From Flavobacterium sp. HBTb2-11-1 (lineage in GTDB: Bacteria; Bacteroidota; Bacteroidia; Flavobacteriales; Flavobacteriaceae), in NCBI RefSeq assembly GCF_009826975.1, contig NZ_WUMO01000005.1, positions 62,001 to 126,000 on the forward strand: a DNA stretch of 64,000 nucleotides. Reading direction: 5' to 3'. Under the pieces are notes generated by a model. It worked only from the letters and a program-made list of their open reading frames with translations. It was not told the DNA's origin and ran no database searches. How positions within the stretch are numbered: position 1 is the stretch's first letter; the number at the start of each line of letters is the position of its first letter. Positions 59,136-64,000 of the stretch are shown in pieces. Both the position numbers and the translations under genes were made by a program.

Positions 59136-60248
59136 ATGAAAAAAATATCTTTAATACTGTTTTCGGCTTTGTCAATAAGCACGGCCAAAGCTCAAAATAA
59201 ATTCAATTTATTGGTAGGAACGTACACCAATACTTGCCAAAGTAATGGAATATATGTGTATGAATTCGACAGTTCTACAGGCGAGTATAAACTAAAGAAT
59301 TCATCTGAGAGCGTTGTAAGTCCAAGCTACTTATCTGTATCTGCAGATAATAAGTTTATTTATGCGGTAAACGAAAATGGGACACAAAGTACGGTAAGTG
59401 CCTTTTCATATGATTCGAAATCTGGCAAGATCAATCTTCTGAATAAAAATGATGCTTTAGGAGCAGATCCTTGCCATTTGATAAATGATGATAAAAATGT
59501 AATCGCTGCTAATTACTCAGGCGGAAGCATTGTGGTTTTCAAGAAAAATCCTGATGGGAGCATTACAGAAGTGCAACAGTTAATCCAACACGAAGGAAAA
59601 GGGCCAAATGCAGCACGTCAAGAAAAAGCACACGTGCATATGGTGGTCTTTTCGCCAGATAAAAAGTTTGTATTGTCAAATGATTTAGGTTTGGATAAAG
59701 TGTTTGTTTATAAATACAATCCAAGTGCAAAAAGCGAAATACTGACATTAAAAGGAAGTGTTGATGTAAAACCTGGAAGTGGGCCAAGACACTTGACTTT
59801 CAGTAAAGATGGAAAATTTGTGTATTTGGTTCAAGAATTAGATGGAACTTTAACAACATTAAGCTGGGATAAAACAGGAAGTTTAAAAGTAGTTGCTGAA
59901 ACAAGCATTCTTCCAAAAGATTTTAAAGGCGGAACGGGAGCTGCGGCAATCAAACTTTCGCCTGACGGAAACTTTTTATATGTTACTGATCGTGTAGATG
60001 CTAATGCCATTTCTGTGTACAAAATCGCTAAAACAGGAAGTTTGGAATTGGTAGAACAGCAAAGCACATTAGGAAAAGGTCCGCGTGATTTTGCAATTGA
60101 TCCAACAGGAAATTACCTTTTAGTAGGTCATCAATATACTAATGATATAGTTATTTTCAAAAGAGATATAGCAACAGGAAAGATTGTTGATACGGGCAGA
60201 AGAATACAATTGTGCTCACCGGTAGGACTTTTGTTTACGAAAATATAG
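59136..60248 (+). CDS. Periplasmic lactonase family protein (6-phosphogluconolactonase-type beta-propeller)
   Basis: 370 aa with signal peptide (ISLILFSALSISTAKAQ). The mature protein is a seven-bladed beta-propeller of the PF10282 lactonase family: NLLVGTYTNTCQSNGIYVYEFD, VVSPSYLSVSADNKFIYAVNE, ADPCHLINDDKNVIAANYSGGSIVVF, HVHMVVFSPDKKFVLSNDLGLDKVFVYKYN, GSGPRHLTFSKDGKFVYLVQELDGT, LSPDGNFLYVTDRVDANAISVYKI, KGPRDFAIDPTGNYLLVGHQYTNDIVIFK. Cytosolic relatives hydrolyse 6-phosphogluconolactone; the exported form here may act on another sugar lactone. Not an operon. Confidence 0.88.
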   Translation: MKKISLILFSALSISTAKAQNKFNLLVGTYTNTCQSNGIYVYEFDSSTGEYKLKNSSESVVSPSYLSVSADNKFIYAVNENGTQSTVSAFSYDSKSGKINLLNKNDALGADPCHLINDDKNVIAANYSGGSIVVFKKNPDGSITEVQQLIQHEGKGPNAARQEKAHVHMVVFSPDKKFVLSNDLGLDKVFVYKYNPSAKSEILTLKGSVDVKPGSGPRHLTFSKDGKFVYLVQELDGTLTTLSWDKTGSLKVVAETSILPKDFKGGTGAAAIKLSPDGNFLYVTDRVDANAISVYKIAKTGSLELVEQQSTLGKGPRDFAIDPTGNYLLVGHQYTNDIVIFKRDIATGKIVDTGRRIQLCSPVGLLFTKI

Positions 60249-60253
60249 AGAAA

Positions 60254-60381
60254 AGTTGCTAAGGTTCTGAGACGCTAAGCTTCTAAGATTAAAAAAGGGT
60301 AAAGATTTATTTAATCTTTACCCTTTTCATATTTTATAGAAAAAAAAACTTAGAACCTTAGCATCTTAGTAGCTTAGCATC
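60254..60381. repeat. CTTAG-type repeats around a terminator
   Basis: Left arm (60254-60288) contains GCTAAGGTTCTGAGACGCTA and GCTTCTAAG; right arm (60350-60381) contains CTTAGAACCTTAGCATCTTA and GCTTAGCATC, the inverse. Between them sits the terminator. Same build as 9860-9991. Confidence 0.75.
60293..60327. terminator. Terminator between lactonase and DEAD helicase genes
   Basis: Stem AAAAGGGTAAAGATT / AATCTTTACCCTTTT, 15 bp, 5-base loop, flanked by the repeat arms. Usable in both directions. Confidence 0.8.
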
Positions 60382-60391
60382 TAAAAAATAC

Positions 60392-61738
60392 TTATTTTTT
60401 CTTCTTCTTTTCATTTCTCGTCTTCAACATATTTCTGTTAACCGAACCGTGCGTTTTCTTTTTGGTTTTTGAAGGACCTCCAAGATTGACTTTTTGGTTC
60501 TTTTTAGACTTTTCGTGAAAAGCGCCTTCACCTTCTAGTTTTGGTTTTTTCAATAAAAACTTTCTTGGCAATTTGTCTTTTTCAGCTTCGATTAGTTTTT
60601 CTGAAATTTCAACTTCTTCAGGGAAATCAGCTATGTCAAGCTCTTGATCCATTAAAAGTTCAGTTGCAATTTTGAATTCTTCTTCTCTAGGAGTAACAAA
60701 ACTGATTGCTGTTCCAGTTGCATCTGCACGACCTGTACGACCAATTCTGTGCATGTACAATTCAGGTTCTTCCGGAAGTTCGAAGTTAATTACGTGTGTA
60801 ATGTTAGAAATATCCAGACCTCTCGCCATAACGTCGGTCGTAATTAAACCGCGAAGATTTCCTTCTTGGAATTCAGCCATTGTGCTCAAACGGTAATTTT
60901 GAGATTTATTGGAGTGAATAACACCAAATTGTCCGTCAAAAAGCTCATCAATGCGATTGAAAAGCATATCTGAAATCTTTTTGTTGTTTACGAAAACCAA
61001 AATACGGCTCATGCTTTCGTCAGTTTCCAATAAATGTTTCAACAGATTTACTTTTGTATTGAAATTAGGAACGTTATATGTCAGCTGTGTAATTTTTTCT
61101 AGAGGAGTTCCTGACGGAGCTAATGTGACTTCTTCTGGAAAATCAAAATAATCATTTAATAAATCGTCAACTTCGTCTGTCATCGTTGCAGAGAACAGAA
61201 TGTTTTGACGTTTAGGTTTCATCATCGCAAAAAGCGAAGTCAGTTGTGGCCTAAAACCTAAATTCAGCATTTCGTCAAACTCGTCAATAACTAGTTTTTG
61301 CATTTCGTCAAAACGAACTACGGCATCAAGCGCCAAATCCATTGTACGACCTGGAGTTCCGACTAAAATATCGACACCTTCGTAAACAGCCTTTTTTTGT
61401 GTATTAATGTTTACGCCTCCGTAAATTCCAAGCGTTTTAACCGACATATATTTCGTCAGTTTTTCTACTTCTTCAACCACCTGAACTACTAATTCACGTG
61501 TTGGAACAAGAATTACGATTTTTGGCGTATTGGTGTGGGTGAATTTATAAAGCTTTAAAAGAGGCAGTAAATAAGCAAATGTTTTACCGGTTCCGGTTTG
61601 TGCAATTCCCATCATATCACGTCCAGACATGATTACAGAAAAAGATTTTTCTTGAATAGGAGTAGGCGTAACAAATCCTAATTCGTCAACTGCTTTTTGT
61701 AATGATTTTGGAAGATTAAATTTTTCGAAAGTGCTCAT
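60392..61738 (-). CDS. DEAD-box RNA helicase (RhlE-like)
   Basis: 448 aa. Q motif FEKFNLPKSLQKAVDELGFVTPTPIQEKSF, motif I AQTGTGKTFAY, Ia PTRELVVQVVEEVEKL, II as VIDEFDEMLNLGF (DEFD in place of DEAD), III SATMTDEV, IV VFVNNKKISDML, V TTDVMARGLDI, VI HRIGRTGRA. The tail of about 50 residues is Lys-rich (KKPKLEGEGAFHEKSKKNQKVNLGGPSKTKKKTHGSVN...KKKKK), typical of RhlE-type proteins involved in ribosome assembly. The DEFD motif is not the canonical DEAD but keeps the acidic metal ligands. Confidence 0.93.
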   Translation of the reverse strand: MSTFEKFNLPKSLQKAVDELGFVTPTPIQEKSFSVIMSGRDMMGIAQTGTGKTFAYLLPLLKLYKFTHTNTPKIVILVPTRELVVQVVEEVEKLTKYMSVKTLGIYGGVNINTQKKAVYEGVDILVGTPGRTMDLALDAVVRFDEMQKLVIDEFDEMLNLGFRPQLTSLFAMMKPKRQNILFSATMTDEVDDLLNDYFDFPEEVTLAPSGTPLEKITQLTYNVPNFNTKVNLLKHLLETDESMSRILVFVNNKKISDMLFNRIDELFDGQFGVIHSNKSQNYRLSTMAEFQEGNLRGLITTDVMARGLDISNITHVINFELPEEPELYMHRIGRTGRADATGTAISFVTPREEEFKIATELLMDQELDIADFPEEVEISEKLIEAEKDKLPRKFLLKKPKLEGEGAFHEKSKKNQKVNLGGPSKTKKKTHGSVNRNMLKTRNEKKKKK

Positions 61739-61755
61739 TTGCTTTAAATTTTGTG

Positions 61756-61790
61756 CAAATGTACGTTAAATTCATGGTTTGTTTATCAAA
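61756..61790 (-). promoter_or_regulatory. Promoter of the RhlE-like helicase gene
   Basis: Minus-strand TTTG at 61787-61790, 23-bp spacer, TACATTTG at 61756-61763, 17 bp before the start codon. Confidence 0.65.
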
Positions 61791-61840
61791 TTCTTAAAAT
61801 CATCTGATAATTTATTAATCTAACTGTTTAATTTTCAATG

Positions 61841-62605
61841 TTAAAACCCTTCAAAAACACCCAGTCCAAACAAAGCAAAATCATATTTTACAGGATCTTG
61901 AGCATCCATTTCTCTTAATTTGGTGTCCAATTCCAGTAAGGCTTTGGCATCATTTTGCTTTCGCGAAAGGATTCCAAGTTTGCGAGCTACATTTCCTGAA
62001 TGAACGTCTAGTGGACAAGATAAAACAGATGGCGAAATGCTTTTCCAGATTCCTAAATCGACTCCTTTTGCATCTTGTCGAACCATCCAGCGCAGGTACA
62101 TGTTGATTCTCTTCGCCGCCGAATTGTTTAACGGATCTGAAATATGTTTCTGAGTTCTTGCTAAATGATCTGTTTCGAAAAATATTTTTTTGAATTCGCT
62201 TATGCTTTTCTGCAAACTGTCTTTTTCTTTATTTTTAGCAAAAACAGCTTCCAGTCCGTTGTGGTTTTTGTAGATGTTATTTAAGCCTTTTATGAAACCC
62301 GCAAAATCGTGCCCGTTGAAAGTTCTGTGGACAAAAGTTTCCAGCCTTGCCAAATCTTCATCAGAATGTGACATAACGAAATCGTAAGGCGTATTACCCA
62401 TTAATTCCATCATTTTATGCGAATTCTTGATAATCATTTTACGGTTTCCCCAAGCAATAGAAGCGCTTAAGAAACCAGCGATTTCGATATCTTCTTTTTG
62501 GGTAAAAAGATGCGGAATCTGAACAGGATCGCTTTCTATGAAATCCTGATTGTTATATTGAATGACTTTTTCGTCTAGAAATTCTTTGAGTTCTTTTTGG
62601 TTCAT
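61841..62605 (-). CDS. TIGR02757 family protein
   Basis: 254 aa, cytosolic, mostly helical. Matches the TIGR02757 Bacteroidota family: LKEFLDEKVIQYNNQDFIESDPVQIPHLFTQKEDIEIAGFLSASIAWGNRKMIIKNSHKMMELMGNTPYDFVMSHSDEDL, HRTFNGHDFAGFIKGLNNIYKNH, and NNSAAKRINMYLRWMVRQDAKGVDLGIWKSISPSVLSCPLDVHSGNVARKLGILSRKQND. The last region resembles a helix-hairpin-helix/glycosylase-like core (KRxNxYLRWMVR). Function unknown; a DNA-repair glycosylase-like fold has been suggested for such proteins, but I cannot confirm it. The structured element lies just upstream. Confidence 0.85.
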   Translation of the reverse strand: MNQKELKEFLDEKVIQYNNQDFIESDPVQIPHLFTQKEDIEIAGFLSASIAWGNRKMIIKNSHKMMELMGNTPYDFVMSHSDEDLARLETFVHRTFNGHDFAGFIKGLNNIYKNHNGLEAVFAKNKEKDSLQKSISEFKKIFFETDHLARTQKHISDPLNNSAAKRINMYLRWMVRQDAKGVDLGIWKSISPSVLSCPLDVHSGNVARKLGILSRKQNDAKALLELDTKLREMDAQDPVKYDFALFGLGVFEGF

Positions 62606-62624
62606 TTGAAATGAAATCTTCTTA

Positions 62625-62735
62625 TGTATTCGAGTGCCCTAGTCCTGATGGGAGGGAAAATCCTTTTATGCCGGTCCCGATCGCTATCGGGAGGCAAAAG
62701 ATTGGAAGGACAGCAGGAAATAGCTCCTGATTATT
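62625..62735 (-). ncRNA. Structured intergenic element, possible Flavo-1-type RNA
   Basis: The space between two minus-strand genes contains nested pairings. In plus-strand terms: GTCCT (62642-62646) with AGGAC (62707-62711); CTTTT-AT-GCC (62663-62672) with GGC-AAAAG (62693-62700); TCCCGAT (62675-62681) with ATCGGGA (62686-62692), loop CGCT; CAGGA (62714-62718) with TCCTG (62725-62729). The conserved-looking unpaired GGAAATAGCTCC and the layout recall a structured motif that I remember seeing repeatedly in flavobacterial genomes. Strand is not settled; minus is assumed because both neighbours are on minus. Confidence 0.5.
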
Positions 62736-63614
62736 TTAATTGCTAATTTGGCCGTCCACCATCACTAGTTTTCTATCGGCCATATTTGCCAATTCTTCGT
62801 TGTGGGTTACAATGACAAAAGTTTGCCCAAATTCGTCTCGAAGCTGAAAAAACAATTGGTGTAAGTTTTCGGCAGAATGTGTGTCCAGATTTCCTGAAGG
62901 TTCGTCTGCAAAAATTACGTCGGGTTTATTGATTAAAGCTCTTGCAACCGCTACACGCTGCTGTTCTCCGCCCGAAAGTTCACTTGGTTTATGATATATT
63001 CTATGTGAAAGCCCAAGATAAGAAAGAAGTTTTTTTGCTTCTTCTTCGGTTTCTGCTGTTTTTTTTCCTGCAATGTGAGCCGGAATACAAACATTTTCTA
63101 AGGCTGTAAACTCAGGCAAAAGCTGGTGAAACTGAAAAATGAATCCTAAGTTTAAGTTTCTAAAATCGGATAAAACTTTATCTTGTCTGCTTTTCTTTTT
63201 AAAGTAGCGATTATAGTAAAATAATAATAGTAAGGTCGGAGTGAGGATTACTGCCCAAGTGCCGTAACCGAAAATATCGTTTTCTATTTTACTTCTAAAA
63301 AAGAATAAAAACACAGCCAATAAAACAAAATAAAGTGCTCCCAACCAAGTAATGATTTTAAAAGCTTTTTCTTGATTTGAACTTTCGTTTTTGATGTTTT
63401 GCAACTCTAAAACGTTTTTACCATTAATGGTCAGAGATGAATCTGGATTATGGTCTGGTTTGTCTAAAGTTCCTAAAATCTGCAATAATGTCGTTTTACC
63501 AGCACCTGAAGCACCAACTATAGAAACAATTTCACCTTTTTTTATATGTAGATCGACTCCTTTTAAAACTTCAAGTTTGTCGTAGAATTTATGTATGTTT
63601 TTTGCGTGTATCAT
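62736..63614 (-). CDS. ABC transporter ATP-binding protein, LolD-like, with transmembrane insertion
   Basis: 292 aa, longer than the usual 220-230. Walker [10 protein letters not shown] (34-42), Q-loop [18 protein letters not shown] (Gln161), signature [15 protein letters not shown] (213-), Walker [13 protein letters not shown] (233-244), H-loop THNEE (His271): all intact and of the LolD/MacB type (lipoprotein release or macrolide export). Between residues about 73 and 148, where LolD has only a short linker, an inserted segment has two hydrophobic helices, [22 protein letters not shown] (86-106) and [18 protein letters not shown] (117-134), with basic flanks. No permease gene is adjacent. 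The partner is unknown. Confidence 0.85.
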   Translation of the reverse strand: MIHAKNIHKFYDKLEVLKGVDLHIKKGEIVSIVGASGAGKTTLLQILGTLDKPDHNPDSSLTINGKNVLELQNIKNESSNQEKAFKIITWLGALYFVLLAVFLFFFRSKIENDIFGYGTWAVILTPTLLLLFYYNRYFKKKSRQDKVLSDFRNLNLGFIFQFHQLLPEFTALENVCIPAHIAGKKTAETEEEAKKLLSYLGLSHRIYHKPSELSGGEQQRVAVARALINKPDVIFADEPSGNLDTHSAENLHQLFFQLRDEFGQTFVIVTHNEELANMADRKLVMVDGQISN

Positions 63615-63691
63615 GTACTGAAACTGTTTTTACAAAGAAACAAAGAATCTATCGATATAAAAATGTGTTGTAACAGAATTTTATGAAGTAA

Positions 63692-63721
63692 TTTGCGTTT
63701 ATTTTTGGTAACATAATTTTG
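63692..63721 (+). promoter_or_regulatory. Promoter of the last gene
   Basis: TTTG 63692-63695, 18-bp spacer, TAATTTTG 63714-63721. The ATG follows at 63726, implying a nearly leaderless transcript. Confidence 0.6.
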
Positions 63722-63725
63722 AAAA

Positions 63726-64000
63726 ATGAAATTAAAAATATTTCTTTTCCTATTTATAATCGGACTAGCAGTGGTTTTTGTCAGTGCTGAGCAATACTCT
63801 GATGAGTTATTTTTAACTTATAAAGTCGATATTAAAAAACAGAATTTAAGACTGTTTTGGAAAGATGAAAGAGGAAAACGATTTGGAAGTATAGAAAATT
63901 TTAAGCTTTGGGCTGCTAAGAAAAATCTTAAAGTAGATTTTGTAATGAATGCAGGAATGTATAAAGAAGATCGATCGCCTCAAGGACTTTATATTGAAAA
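63726..64000 (+). CDS. Phosphodiester glycosidase family protein (DUF2233/NAGPA), partial
   Basis: The first 91 codons of a gene that leaves the window. Signal peptide or anchor (KLKIFLFLFIIGLAVVFVSA), then DELFLTYKVDIKKQNLRLFWKDERGKRFGSIENFKLWAAKKNLKVDFVMNAGMYKEDRSPQGLYIE. The MNAGMY...SPQGLYIE motif is the start of the NAGPA/DUF2233 phosphodiester glycosidase domain, which removes sugar-phosphodiester caps. A secreted or periplasmic location is likely. The rest cannot be judged. Confidence 0.85.
   Translation, partial: MKLKIFLFLFIIGLAVVFVSAEQYSDELFLTYKVDIKKQNLRLFWKDERGKRFGSIENFKLWAAKKNLKVDFVMNAGMYKEDRSPQGLYIE

Noticed and set aside
1..64000. tRNA, rRNA, CRISPR arrays, prophage or insertion sequences
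   Set aside because: None seen on either strand; the repeats present are short, degenerate and not spacer-separated.

Overview
The window looks like a contiguous piece of a Flavobacterium-type (Bacteroidota, Flavobacteriia) chromosome. It is strongly A+T-rich, has Bacteroidota promoters (TTTG about 20 bp before TAnnTTTG), and carries lineage markers: a type IX secretion sorting domain, DUF4834, DUF3810, DUF4268, BatA-type and TIGR02757 proteins, many SC-lipobox lipoproteins, and pyrG next to yidC. I see no rRNA, tRNA, CRISPR array, integrase, transposase or phage gene, so this is core or near-core chromosome, not an island.

Layout. 0-9.9 kb: end of pyrG, yidC, a MORN/YwqK-like secreted protein, DUF4956, a secreted PEP/pyruvate-binding protein, mnmA, a T9SS-exported subtilase, an FMN oxidoreductase. 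10-20.4 kb: DUF4268, CoA-pyrophosphatase, plsC, a sigma factor with a membrane partner, DUF3810, aminoacyl-histidine dipeptidase, a CarboxypepD_reg protein, a DEAD-box helicase, rdgB and DUF2809. 20.7-25.4 kb: GH88, twin lipoproteins, an FMN glutamate-synthase-like protein, a NYN protein. 25.6-31.2 kb: a nitric-oxide response block (Rrf2/NsrR-like regulator, azurin, quinol NO reductase, Ric di-iron repair protein, and an uncharacterised polytopic membrane protein with heme-copper-oxidase-like histidines). 31.4-35.5 kb: serine palmitoyltransferase/cysteate acyltransferase-like enzyme, lipoprotein, GNAT protein, outer-membrane transporter-like protein. 35.6-43.6 kb: DUF4834, YfhO, glycosyltransferase, flippase, MscS channel. 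43.7-52.4 kb: uvrA, a second sigma factor with a 47-aa protein, TPR protein, nth, bcp, a conserved unknown. 52.5-64 kb: MBL hydrolase cluster, esterase, DUF4870-like, dihydroorotase-like, BatA-like, lactonase, DEAD helicase, TIGR02757, a structured intergenic element, an unusual ABC ATPase, and the start of a phosphodiester glycosidase.

How genes work together. The clearest functional unit is the NO block: the Rrf2 regulator has NsrR-like cysteines, and its promoter and the NO reductase promoter share a near-identical imperfect palindrome, suggesting one NO-sensitive regulon for NO reduction, electron supply (azurin) and Fe-S or di-iron repair. YfhO, glycosyltransferase and flippase form a surface-glycan unit. 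The SPT-like and GNAT genes may belong to sphingolipid/sulfonolipid synthesis.

The intergenic space is the other notable layer. It holds at least six families of short degenerate palindromic repeats (CTTAG type, CAGTCTCAGTCGCAG type, 105-bp GTCATTCCGA inverted repeats, AACTTTGTCAAAGTT palindromes, GTGAATTGTAAGT type, CACAGAGAT/CAAAGATT type), often beside terminators. The most unusual single items are the LolD-like ABC ATPase with a two-helix membrane insertion, the structured element at 62.6-62.7 kb, the shared NO operator, and a dihydroorotase-like protein that has lost its HxH metal site. Positions were read by eye and short sites may be off by one base.
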